Source: Pomacea canaliculata (lineage: Eukaryota > Mollusca > Gastropoda > Architaenioglossa > Ampullariidae). Taken from it: a DNA stretch of 64,000 nt. The stretch is taken from NCBI RefSeq assembly GCF_003073045.1, contig NC_037600.1, forward strand, positions 17,004,352 to 17,068,351. The letters are read 5' to 3'. The position numbers and the translations under genes are program-made. The notes under the pieces are model-generated. The model ran no database searches. It was given only the letters and a program-made list of their open reading frames with translations, and had not been told where the DNA came from. Shown in pieces: positions 1 through 11,065 of the stretch. The first letter of the stretch is position 1. Every line of letters begins with the position of its first letter.

Positions 1-843
1 TGCACCACTTTTCCAGTTATAATTGCTCATTTGATTATTAAAGTTTATCATGCAATCTTTTTTCATTTGATTTTACTAATCCATGGTGGAAACAACTGTA
101 CTTCAGTGTGTATATGCGAACATGATTGTCAGGTAAATCAGAATTAAACTAAATGTGAGACGTACAGTGATGTTATCAAACCGCTTCTCCAAACAAAGAT
201 ATCTTTGAACTATATAGTTCCTCCTTTCTTCACATCATCATAATTTGAGTGCACTTTCCAACCACTACCTTGGTTTTTTTTTTATTTGACTTTAAAGTCG
301 CCGTTTTCTTTATAACAGGGGGGGAACTATAATAAAGATGCTTTTTAAGCAAAAAATGTATAAATATCGATGAGTATAAATATCGTTTCTGAGAGAAAAA
401 AGTTCCTTGTTTTCAACAAACAGAAACTACATAAAGTTCGTATGTAACAAATCTAAAAACACAGCATTAGCACATTAACATTTTTATATTATTATATAAT
501 AACATATTTTTCCAAGTGACATTGCACAAAGAACATTTTTCTGTGATGCCCACCATCACTAGTCACATACTTGCAGTCGCCCTAATCCTAATCCCATGAA
601 CTACTTTATACACAACTGAATGCTGTATTCCACCCTGCACAGCTACATTTTCTGAACCAGTCAAAGGACTGTGGGTGATATCTGACTTAATCACATTTTA
701 AAATACTTCATATTATTTTTACGTGTGTCTAGAAAGCGGACGATTGCTGGCCAGCTTGCATCTACACTAAGGCATTCAAAATAGTAGAAATGTAAATGCA
801 ATAAAACACATGCACTGCACAGTACTTCATTTTTAAGCTGCTT
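1..843. other. 3' flank of FMO, no gene seen
   Basis: AT-rich sequence with no recognisable coding exon on either strand. It lies downstream of the FMO stop codon and probably includes its 3'UTR. A minus-strand AATAAA-type hexamer is present near 280, but the cleavage site cannot be fixed from sequence alone. Confidence 0.5.
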
Positions 844-3800
844 TTAGAGAAAAATAAAAAGTATGAGGATGATAACCACAGCGATGGCTAACAGGTGAGC
901 GAGCAGTCTCAGGTTGGCGTCAAAGCGGCGAGGGACGGGCTTAGTGCTGAACGGGAATCGAACCCTGTCCATGGTGGTGAGGACAGCCTCCCGGGCTCCG
1001 GCCCACGACCCCGGACCGTGCAGACGATATGTGTAGGGGGTCACGGGCCCCATCAACACGGTCCAGGCTAGTTTGGGGTCAGACAGGAACAAAGAACCTG
1101 TGGAGAGAGTTCAGACTATTACACGCGCTTCTGCTGTTACTTTGAATTTTTAGACTGGCCGAGACTAGAGCTGCGGCCTGGGTCAGTCCACGATACACAC
1201 TATACACAATACACAATACAGTCAGTTTAGAGAAGCTCATAGTTCATATGTGCATTCATATAGCAGGTGTTCTACAGCTCCGTATTGTGTTAATACATCA
1301 CATCACCAAATTGTCAAAGACTAATCCGGAAGTGCTGTATCATAAAGCCCGCCCCAATATTATTTGCAAATTTATGTAACAGCGAAGGTGGACACAATTC
1401 CGTTGACCAGAAAAATATAAGTAATTCCGGTGAGAATTTGTAATTTTGTTCATGACCATCAGCATTCCACCTTGTAGGGATTTCTTACAAAGTTTCTTAC
1501 AGCAACTTCCGCTTAATTAAGTCACGTGCTGCCATACTCACCAATCTGCGGCTTGCAGCCGATGAGATTTGCCAGCTCGTCCATGAAGGGCACCCAGTCC
1601 ACCTGGATGGTGTGGCGCTGAGTGTGCACGTAGCGTTGTGCCATCGCCGCCTCCTTCTTCCTGATGTCCTCCCACATCTCGGACCGCGACGGCAACTTGG
1701 CTTCGCCCTGCCCCGCCACCCACAACAACACGAGTCAGAAAAAGTCGAGCTGTCTATAACTGTCTTTAGCTGACTACCATCTCTCCTCATCTTTTTTTAA
1801 TGCCGCCTTTCTTTCAAGAGCTTTGGTGTTCGTAAAAATTTTAACAATTATGTAGTTTACGCATGCGCAGTAGCGAATCGAACATAAACCAATGTTGCAG
1901 TGAAAAGATAATAAAAGTAGCTGCATTTACGGTTAGAATTCAATTACATTTTAATTCAACTATTACGCATGTGCCGGAGAACATATTCTCTCGAGTAAAG
2001 GCTGGAAGTAGGAGAGGGATTGCTAGATCACGTGACCAGAGCCAGCAGTCCATGAGAAATGTCAGGTCTTGCCTTAAAGACTCTGGCCGCCAGTCGACAC
2101 TGCAGTTCGGCGGCTGGCATGATGGCGCCCAGAGGCTGGAAGCAGCCAATGAAGGCGATGGTGTTGTGCTGCAGGTCGGGTGGGAAGCAGAACTTGAAGA
2201 GCGGCAGGCGGTTCTGCTGGACATCGATTACCTCCTTCTCCACGAACGGGAAACCGAAGATGTAACCCGTGGCCAGCAGAACCTGTGCACGAGACATATG
2301 ACGTCAGCATTTTAACCTCCGAGCAGCAGTTTGCGAGTTAGTTTGCATGCACGCGCGTGCATGGCACAGTCTATTGGAGAATTCAATGAGTTTACAGAAA
2401 ACTTTAAATATAACAAACCCGCTTGTAACAAGACTTAAAAATAAGACAAGCGTGTCACGTGTTGTATTTCACAGTACCCCATGGACATTCGAAATTTGTG
2501 TATCATATTTATATCGTCTCTTTATATCATTTGTACTATATTTATATTGTTTTCAAATCCTTCGTCCCCTTAGTAACTCTGTCCCTCCTTTGTCATCATT
2601 CGTCCTTTTTATTATCTTGTTCATACTGCGTCTATGTTGTCCTCGGCACTCCCGTCCACAAACTCCACTCCATGTGAAGTGAATTTCTTGATGTCAGCCA
2701 TCACTTTCACTCGCCCGGTGATGATGGCATTCGGCAGGTCATCGTTAACGACAGGGTGCTGTGAAAGAGGAGGATCTTCCGGTGCCAGACGATACAGGTA
2801 GTGGTCAAATTTCCTGCAACAGAGACGAGTATGCCATTCAGTCTATTCTTTTCTTCCGAACACTTTTCTCACCACCTGTTCCCTGTCTCCATTTCTCACC
2901 TGTTCTTTATTCATCTTATTTGTTTATCAGATGTTCTCTTCTTCATTTGATATCTTTGCTCATATTGGTTCATCGCCTGTTAATTTTGCATAATTTAGTT
3001 TAGGTTTAAAATATTTTTTCAGCCATTTTCATTTATAACTAATGCCCTGAATAATTGTTTCTTCTTCTCACTTATCCTAATTAACAGCCTTGGTATATAT
3101 ATTTAAAAAATTAAACAACGCACCTGTTGAGTTTTGCCATAACGATTTGCTGCACCAGCCAAAACGGAAGAAAGCTTTGTATTGTAGAAAATAATCGGCC
3201 GCTGAATGTGAGATCAAATGGCAGACCACTTCCTTCGTCGACCCTGTTGAATATCCATCCACCCCGTCGTGTACTCAAGTACACTTGCTGAAAAAGATCA
3301 AAGTACAGAAAATGAAGACAAGACATGAACTGTGCTTGAAGTCAAGGAACTACAATCAAGAATCTAGTACCAGGTAACAAACGGGCCGGTTCCTCATCTA
3401 TGATTGGGAGAAAATGTATGTTTTACGCCGACCCAGCAGCTAAGACTATCTCATGGCCAAGCAACGATCCTGGAAACAGGTTGCATAGAGAAAACCCGGA
3501 TCAATCCGTGTCAGACCCGTGTCATTTTCTAGAGATGGAAAATTGAGAATTGTGATTTATGTTCACCATGGCGACGTCCACTTGATATTTTTTACCTTGG
3601 ACACTTTGCTGAGCTCCACAGCCAGGTCCACGCCGGAGTTGCCCAAGCCCACCACCACAACCCGCTTGTCCTCCAGCCCCTGGGCAGTGCGGTAGTCGTG
3701 GGAGTGCTGTACCTTGCCCTGGAAGTCGCTCAGGCCGGCGAAGTGCGGCACGTTCTTGTCCGCGTGGTGGCCCGTGCACACCATCACAGCGTCAAACGTC

Positions 3801-4044
3801 TCGCGGCTCGTGTCGCCGGTCTTGTGATCTCGCGCTGCAACACGTGACAGTGAACACCCGGAATAAACCGTTGTTTCTCCTGCGACATAGACTCACAGCC
3901 TAGGGTCTTGTCTACCTTAACAATAATTCAGGATGTACGCAATGCATCGTCAAATGTAATTAATAAACAAAATGATGAGAAAACTGTTGAACGTCGATGA
4001 TGTGATTTGAGTAAGTGTCGATTGAGTACAATGTGTTTGTGATA

Positions 4045-4080
<36 letters not shown>

Positions 4081-5052
4081 AAGTGCGTGTGTAAGATAGA
4101 GAGAGCCGATTGGTAGTCAATCCTCCCTTGACTGATACAAGTCAGGGTGAGCACATGGATAGACATAAAGAGAAAGAGAAGGGAAAGAGCGAGGGGAGCG
4201 AGACAGTCGCCAGAAGGAACAAAAATTTTACTTTCCCATCAAACTGGAAAAGTCGTGCCCCATCCCCCTGTTTTGCTACACCGATGTCACGCATGAATAC
4301 GTTTGGCAACAACATATGACAGAAGGAACAGTTAGCAGAAGATATCAACCCTGACGAATCCGGGTTCAAAGCAGGTTCTATTAATTCTATTGCTATTCTA
4401 ACAGAAGGTCCTTGGTCAGTCAAACGTACATAAGCACACACCATAACTACACAATGCAAAGTGTCTTCTACCTTGAACATCTATGCCTACACTTATTTCT
4501 TAACAGGTGAGTTGTTAAAAAACATTATTCACAATTTTCAGAAGCAACTTTGCATCCTCAACTTCATTGAAACGAGTTATCTGCCATAGCAATAATTGCC
4601 ATTTTTCATCCGACTATCCAACAACAACAACAACAACAACAACAGGAAAGAGGAGTTTGTAACTTACTGTCTATGAGCCAGCGTCCAGACTCCAGGAAGT
4701 CAGGGGCTCGCTTGACGCTCACCACCTCCATGTTGTAGCGAATGTAGTCAGTCAGGCCGAAGTGTTTGGCGTAGTCTTGGAAGTACTGCCACACGTAGGT
4801 GTTGTGCATGAAGTTAGGGTACTCCTTGGGGATGGGGTAGTCGCTGTAGCACATCATCTCTTTGCTGGTGTTGATGACCGTTGACCTCATGACGCAGGCC
4901 TGGCCGTCCTTCACCTGCTCCGTGTAGTGCCACAGGCCGCCCAGCTCGTCGGTGCGCTCGAAACACACGGGTTCCAACCCTTCATCCAGGCAGCACTTGA
5001 TGGCCGCTAGTCCACTACACCCGCCACCGATCACTGCCACCCGCTTCGCCAT
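844..5052 (-). CDS. Flavin-containing monooxygenase, 7 coding exons, 534 aa
   Basis: Class B flavin monooxygenase that uses FAD, NADPH and O2 to oxygenate soft nucleophiles (N or S) at the ER membrane. Minus-strand coding exons in transcription order: 5052-4668, 3834-3596, 3287-3124, 2813-2627, 2282-2073, 1707-1542, 1097-844; all phases agree and give 534 aa, close to the usual 530-535. Visible motifs are the FAD dinucleotide-binding GGGCSG (residues 9-14), the FMO signature F166-x-G-x3-H-x3-Y176, the NADPH-binding GLGNSG (191-196), the LATGY motif (328-332) and a C-terminal hydrophobic anchor (about 513-534) that ends the protein. The start ATG lies 18 bases after a 5'UTR splice acceptor (exon edge 5070). 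Intron 5 uses a GC donor (AAG|GCAAGA at 2073/2072), required by phase and homology. Which vertebrate FMO it matches best cannot be told by eye. Confidence 0.95.
4048..4083. repeat. (GT)n(GA)n microsatellite
   Basis: A pure GT run passes into a GA run inside FMO intron 1. It is a simple dinucleotide repeat without coding content. Confidence 0.9.
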
Positions 5053-6061
5053 GCTGGAAGATCAGCCGATCTGCGGATACAGAGAGGAGAATACAATCAT
5101 TCAAGGCAGGCCCGTTCTTAGCCCCCGCGGGGCCCGAGGCAAAGGGCATGTGCGGGGCCCTCACGCCACGATCACACGGTTTTAGTTGGGATCTAAAGTC
5201 ACTTTTTTCCTCGGAGTCCAGTGGCATTAACTTTCCTCCCTACCTCCTACCCTACAATCCACCCAGCGTGCCGACACCTTCTCTAGCTCAGTTAGACTAA
5301 CGTAGTAGTTATTTCTTTCTTTCTTTTTTTTTTTTGGTGGTGGAGAAACGGGAAAAGAAAGTTTCAGTAACTAGGAAATAAAGCACTCGACCTCTCGCTT
5401 ACAGGCTGCAAAGCCAGGGGCGGGGCCCAATCCGCTCAATTCACAGACTGGCCACACCTCAGTAACATACCTTATACCTACCTCTTCACTCAGTTCCAAC
5501 TTGCCCCCATAGTGGCACATAAATCCAGCAATAGCTCAATGCACGAACGTTCATGCGCGATAAATCCTCGGTGTCCAGCAGCCTTCTGTCTCCAAGCGCG
5601 TCCAGCGACAATGTGATACGGCTGACTACACTTCCATGACCCGGTTGCATTGCTCGGGCGCAAGGCCTTAGTCGGGACGTAGCAGGGGTATAGTACCCGA
5701 CTAAATTTACGACCGTTGCACTGCTCCCGACTAGGCGAATTTTAGTCCGCAGCTCGGGTGTAACTTTAGTCCAACCAGGGGGTTGGCGTAGCTGCCGACT
5801 AGCAAGTGACTAACTGACGAGCGTCCACAGCAACTCGGTTTTCGTTTATAAATTTTACAAAAGAAACATAGGACGACGATGTGAAACTTGTTTTTGGTAG
5901 ATGAAAGTTATGTACTTTTACAAAATGGACCTTAAACTTGTTAATCATTATCGTGAACTTTAACAAAATACGGCGAAAGCGAGCCTTCGGAGTCACGTTT
6001 TCGATTCTATTCTTCGCGATGTTTTCAAACAGTTTCAGGAGATACGATCAACGCGCATAGG

Positions 6062-7032
6062 TCGACAGTTTCTCGAACAATTCACCGTGTTTCTAAGGCT
6101 CTTTACAAATCGTCTAAATAAATCAACTACCTAGCCAGAGGGATGAAAAAAAAGCAGAAATCATAATTTTACGCAATCGCTGGAATTCCAAGCGTGTTTG
6201 GGTGCGTAAATGACACACATGTAAAAATACAGGGACCGTCTGAGCACGAAAGTGAATTTGTAAATAAAAAAGGTTATCATTCAATAAATGTACAGCTAGT
6301 TTGTGATAGTGGCATAAATATAATTAACTGTGTTGTTAAGTATTCTGGAAATAGTCATGACACCAGGATTTTGACCGAGTCAAAGCTGTACCGAGCTTAT
6401 GAAGTACATCCTTGATTAGTCACGGGATAAACTCAAGAAAGAATTGAAGATGCAACAGTGTACTGAAAACACGCCTTCCTTGCCTTTTAAAGAAACATCA
6501 AGGTATGTCATACTAAATTATATTGGAGTCATAAGTTTTGGAAACAATATTTTTACATTATATTTGAATATTATGTCCACATGAAGGAAGAGAAAATTAT
6601 AATAACTCCTTATGTTTTTTTTTAAGTTAGTGTCTTACATGTTAATAAATTAATATATTATATTTTGCACAAATAACAAAGAGCGGAAAGTAATGGACAT
6701 GTTTGAATGTGTTCACATGTGTCTCTTCAGTAAAACTTTTGCATGTATAACACATGCACACCTTTCAAGCCATGTTTCCCCTAAAGAAATAAATTAACAT
6801 ATATTTATGCACTTACATCTAAGCTTTTTCTCATGTATACTGTTCAGTTTTGTTATTAATTTGGTTACTATCATTTTCTAGGTTAAGTAGTTGTTGTGTG
6901 CCCATGTCATTTGTATAAAGATGCAGAATATATCATTCCTTTTTGCCTATTTGCAGGTACAGTCCAAAGAGAGCTATAGTTATCATCATGGCATGCATAG
7001 TATTGCACAAGTATAGTATGCATTCTGTATGA
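6062..7032 (+). pseudogene. Harbinger (HARBI1-like) transposase, degenerate
   Basis: Three separate matches to the DDE transposase of PIF/Harbinger elements lie in order. An N-terminal helix-turn-helix-like STVSRTIHRVSKAL starts at 6062. The central catalytic block lies at 6194-6412, with the family's THVKI, FVNKKGYHSINVQ and HDTRI landmarks. The C-terminal PKRAIVIIMACIVLHKY block begins at 6958, just after a plausible splice acceptor. The canonical GCIDGTHI around the first catalytic Asp reads GCVNDTHV here, so the Asp is replaced by Asn and an Asp has appeared next to it. The middle region that normally follows HDSRI (LLGDSGY) is not found, and stop codons separate the blocks. As written it cannot encode an active transposase; the Asp in HDTRI is kept. 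Confidence 0.8.
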
Positions 7033-9082
7033 TGAGCATGATGATAATCATGATGTTGAACTTTATGGAGGTCAACCAGCCTTAAGTGCAAGAACAAAGC
7101 AAGAGTCCCTTATTCACAGATCCTTCTCCTACAGCTTTAATATTTGATGGTAAAGTACAATTTATTTTTACGCAGAATTTCAAAGTTAAATTAAGACATG
7201 TCTTTTTCATCAGATTAAGCAAAACTTGTGATCAGCATAAGTCCTCCTAGAGGTTTAAGATGAAGGCTGGATGAATAACAGCCTCAAACATGCACAGTGT
7301 TTGTCATATATGTAGACCAGCCAGCCTTGTCAGTAATTTTAGAAGCTTTTGTATAAAGATGTCCTGGTGAAAGTTCATAAAGAGTTTCAAATATGCGACA
7401 CAGGACTAGTTTTAAATAATGATTACCCTGTATTTGGTTAATAGTATAGGAAGGTGTGATTACTGTGGGGAGGGATGTGTGGAGGTCAAATGTCCCATCA
7501 CCATGAAAGGTAGAAACAAAAGTGCTGATGATTTTGGATGGTGAACATCTTCAAACAGTGGGAGCTTTAAACTAAGCACAACACCTAGTTATTTTACCCA
7601 GGTACAGCTTCAAATGTTCCTTACTGGAACTTATGATTTTCTTGTATGGTCACCACCCTCACTCATTATTACTAATGCAGTGTATGTTTCCCTGATTCTG
7701 GAATGTTGCAGCACAGAGGGACTCTCATTTCCACAAGTGTTGCAGCAGGGACCAGATGATGGAAGTCGTGTGATTCTTTGTGACACTCTCCCTATCAGGG
7801 CTTACAATGAAGAGGGTACCAACTGGGAAAAAGATGTGCTTCTAGAAAGTGATTTAAATTTGTATGAAGCCAGATAATTCAAGCAATTTTTTCTTTTTAT
7901 AATTTTTTTTTACAGTAAAAGAGCTTTTTTCAATGAAAATAGTTTTCTCTTAGTTTTAAATATCTGTGTGGCTCAATAAGCACATATTGTAGGTTTTCGA
8001 GCCTACATGTAAATACTGTAGTTCTTAGCGTTTACAGGTGTATATTACAGATTTTAGTGTGCACATGTTTTTTTTCCCCTCTGTTGGACCACCCCTTTGC
8101 CATGGTCAAGTGGCATGCTTGTCACAATGACCCCCAGAAATATGCCGACAGGAGCACTAGCTCCTGGCATTGTCACCCATTTTGGAGAGATCAAAAGTGG
8201 TTCACTGGTCCTCTAGGTTAAAGGGGTTGGGCAATCGACTAACAATTCATTCATATAAAAGCATATGGTTACTGAAACTGGCGACATCCCAACAAACTGT
8301 GGGACATGTCTGAGATGGAAATTACAAGATTGCGTACTGAAAAATATTTCATTTATAATACACAATATGCAAAAAACAGATATACATGAACTACAATTAT
8401 GTTTGTACCTGGATTCACCTTTTCAACTGAACAATTTTCCTTATCACCTGAATAAAGTAGAGAGGGAGCACTTGAACTGTTATTGAATAGTCCTGAGCTC
8501 ATTTCAATAGGGGGAGAGAGCAGTAACATTACATTCCTCGCTTGCTGCTGACTAGAATGAAAACCAATACATAGTGTACGGCAGAATTTACTTTTAATGA
8601 TTGCAAAAAAAAAAAAAAAAAAAAGATTTTATACATATGCAGTTTGTCAACTCCTTTTTCAAGACAAGGATTTAGGATTCTTGCACTTTCTTTTTTTATT
8701 CCCTCAAAAAATATGTACATTTTAACATGTTAGAATGTTGTTACCATGCAGCATAACAGACATACAAGTTGCACTCAATTCATCAACCAATACATGAATG
8801 CTGACTAAAAGTGACATGATCTAATACACATTCAGCTATGAGGACTTAAGACTGAAAAGTTTAATGAATCAACACAAAAAAAGAACTACAGCTAGTAAGT
8901 TCCAACTAATTACAATAATATATAAAGTAAAATAAAAATTACATTAATATTTAAGAACTATAAACGTTGTTTAAAAAACTGCCATGATTCATGATACTGG
9001 CTATAAATAGAGAAGAATGATCAATTAACAGAGTGTTTAAATATTTTTTAGTAACTAATGTGTTCAACGCCATTGAAACTTG
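7033..9082. other. Harbinger interior, no gene recognised
   Basis: AT-rich interior of the transposon. An 87-codon plus-strand ORF at 7614-7877 has no recognisable motif and is most likely chance. A 20-base A run sits near 8605. Nothing else is supported. Confidence 0.5.
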
Positions 9083-9870
9083 GATTAATAATGACAAATG
9101 CAAAATTTGTAAAGCACATACCCTCCTAAGGAGCTTGCTCTTAGCTCTTAAGAGCAAGAACAAAACATGGACAACATGCGAGGAACAGGAAAACAAATAA
9201 CATATGAACTATAAAAGAATACACAAAAGTACTAACAAAGAATACAAAATTATTGTATAAATATACAATTCTACGTAAGAGATATATCCCACTCTTTTAC
9301 CATAAATTCCCCTCATCCTTTAAGGTTCACCTTTTGTGTAAGAACCTTAAGGGTAAAGTAGCTATTAATGTTGCCCTCTATATAACAGAATGTCTGAAAA
9401 TGAGGACATCATGACAGTGTACATATAATTAGTTAGCATTGAATGTCATTATACTGTTTATCATTTAACTAAAAACCAAATACAACTAAAATGTTGATCA
9501 TGTACAGCAACCCACTGTTAATATGCATTTAACATACAATATAAGAGGTTGATGTGAACCAAATGGTATTTGGAAATTGTAAACTACACATGTAAGAACC
9601 TAGAGTGTAGAGTAGCCATTAGAGTTGTCCTTTACTTAAAAACAAGGTTTGTAAAAGAGATCTGCATGACCATGAGCATTACATCAGGATGAATGTCAGA
9701 ATCTTGTCTGAATCTTGTCTGATTGTTATTATTATCTGATATTGATGTGGGCCAGATGGCATCCTAAAAACTGAATAAGTAAATAAAGTAACAAAGAATA
9801 AATTCAAATACAGAAAACAAAGAGGAACTAAATAACAAGAGCTGAGAGTAACATGTTATTGAAACATATC
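9083..9870 (-). repeat. Interspersed repeat R1, copy 1, interrupted by a 545-bp insertion
   Basis: The two outer segments (9083-9244 and 9790-9870) are contiguous in the copy at 34183-34430 inside DROSHA, and match the inverted copy at 31660-31885. Shared landmarks are AATGCAAAATTTGTAAAGCAC, the GGACAGGAAAACA-type stretch and AACAAGAGCTGAGAGTAACATG. On the plus strand the family ends with an (AAT)n-like start, so its 3' end is on the left and it reads on the minus strand. The 545 bases at 9245-9789 are absent from the other copies and are bracketed by the 11-bp direct repeat AACAAAGAATA, consistent with a later insertion. That insert contains two diverged tandem halves of roughly 250 bp. Confidence 0.6.
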
Positions 9871-10738
9871 ATGATTATGCAACCCAAACATAATTTAGGA
9901 TTGCATCAATCCACTCTGCAATCTGAGGTTGTGGACTTCATTTTGTACAGGGACACTTTACATTGTGGACATTGTTTATCACTCGCGGAGCATTTCTTCA
10001 TTGCCTGAAAATAACAAATCGCAACCTGTGTCAGCCAGAGCGATACTTTATTTTCCAAATTGATTCCACCTATCCAAAAAAACAATTTTTATGCATTACT
10101 TTTTTGGTTGTTTACTTGCAAAAAACTTAAAACAGTTTATTTACCTCGTGCATTGATCGTTCTGCCGACGACTGGGCACACACCGTCGTCACCACATCTT
10201 TCCGCTGCTTCTTTTAGTTGCAGTCCGTTCGAAATTTTGACAAGAGCAACGTCTGATTTGCAGCGACTGTCACTATTAATCCAAAGACGTTTTATTTTTC
10301 AATTTGTCTTTCACTTTTTACCATCTGACAATTTCGAGATTAGAGTGATCTCCCGCGTGAAAATTTCGTTTCGCAGTGGAAGCCCGCGAAGGTTTTTGTA
10401 AAACCCTTAGTCCGTAGCTACTAGTTCGGACGTGGCTAGTCGCGAGGCTAGTCCAGAGCAGTGCAACCGGCGTAAGTGAGGAGACTAGCTAGTCGGGTAT
10501 AAGGGGGTTTAGTCGGGACTAGCAGGGGACTAGCTACGCCCGAGCAATGCAACCGGGTCCATATCAATCAAAAGCGCGGGGCCCCTTGAAGCGCGGGGCC
10601 CTAGGCAGATGCCTCGTCCGCCTGCCCCTAAGCACGGCCCTGATTCAAGGTGTGTACAGGTAACACCTCCGCTGACCTGTCTATGACCCCGTATCCATGC
10701 TTTTGGCGGGTAATTTTCTTCTAGCAAGGCAAGTGTCG

Positions 10739-11054
10739 AAGCGGCCTGGTGGCGCAACGGTTAGCGCTGTTAGCGCCTGTCACCAATACAGTGAAGGTTG
10801 GCTGCCCTGAGTTCATTTCTCGTCTCGGGCACGCTGTTCTTTCTCTGCACGTGGCATCTGTTTACAGGGCTGGCCGCCCTCCGCCAAGGACGGTCCCAAG
10901 CCCGGCTGAAAAAGGAGGAGGGTTGGGCGTGGGGCCAGCACCCCCACCCCGTAAAACAAATCCTTGCTACCGAAACATCGACAACAGTTAAGACTGTAGT
11001 CGATGGCCTATGCCCCAGGAGGGGTGAAAGGGCCTTAAAAAAAAAAAAAAAAAA
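10739..11054 (+). mobile_element. Complete tRNA-like SINE with poly(A) tail
   Basis: About 316 bp, ending in a run of 18 A. The 5' head resembles a tRNA with RNA polymerase III promoter boxes: TGGCGCAACGG as A box (10750-10760) and GAGTTCATTTC as B-box-like (10809-10819). An exact 11-bp direct duplication GGCAAGTGTCG flanks it (10728-10738 and 11055-11065), so both ends are defined and the copy is full length. It lies in the FMO 5'UTR intron, 88 bp beyond the hAT duplication. The open frames across it are incidental. The family name is not known to me; no second copy was noticed in this window. Confidence 0.8.
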
Positions 11055-11065
11055 GGCAAGTGTCG

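Larger units (their letters stand above)
5638..10559 (+). mobile_element. PIF/Harbinger transposon nested in the hAT element
   Basis: Perfect 23-bp terminal inverted repeats (5638-5660 and 10537-10559) are flanked by a 3-bp duplication CAT (5635-5637, 10560-10562), the duplication size of PIF/Harbinger. Both subterminal zones carry many short TAGTCGGG-like motifs in either orientation (5668-5810, 10408-10530), probably transposase-binding sites. Recognisable transposase fragments occur on the plus strand between 6062 and 7032. The interior also holds a second interspersed repeat (9083-9870). A small minus-strand segment near 9925-10005 encodes CPQC-like cysteine pairs and might be a remnant of the usual second (Myb/trihelix) gene, but I cannot support that. 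At 4.9 kb it looks like a decayed autonomous copy rather than a MITE. Confidence 0.85.
5107..10642. mobile_element. hAT-type non-autonomous element, split by a Harbinger insertion
   Basis: The ends are related inverted repeats: CAGGCCCGTTCTTAG at the left, and the same with G for C and G for T when the right end is read inward. An exact 8-bp direct duplication ATTCAAGG flanks it (5099-5106 and 10643-10650), the hallmark of hAT insertion. Own sequence is 5107-5637 and about 10560-10642; the rest is a nested PIF/Harbinger element. The terminal 100 and 80 bases match the complete 162-bp copy at 63010-63171 in inverted orientation, but this copy has about 430 extra internal bases (5206-5634). No hAT transposase was recognised, so it must have been mobilised in trans. 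It sits in the 5'UTR intron of FMO. Confidence 0.85.

Noticed and set aside
1863-2315. 150-codon plus-strand ORF inside the FMO locus
   Set aside because: It overlaps FMO exon 5 on the opposite strand; the minus frame has clear homology and splice sites, this one has none.
7614-7877. 87-codon ORF as a second Harbinger gene
   Set aside because: No Myb/trihelix features; position and residue mix give no support.
10750-10819. Functional tRNA gene
   Set aside because: Box-like motifs belong to a SINE head; it has a 3' body, poly(A) tail and target duplication, and no clear cloverleaf.
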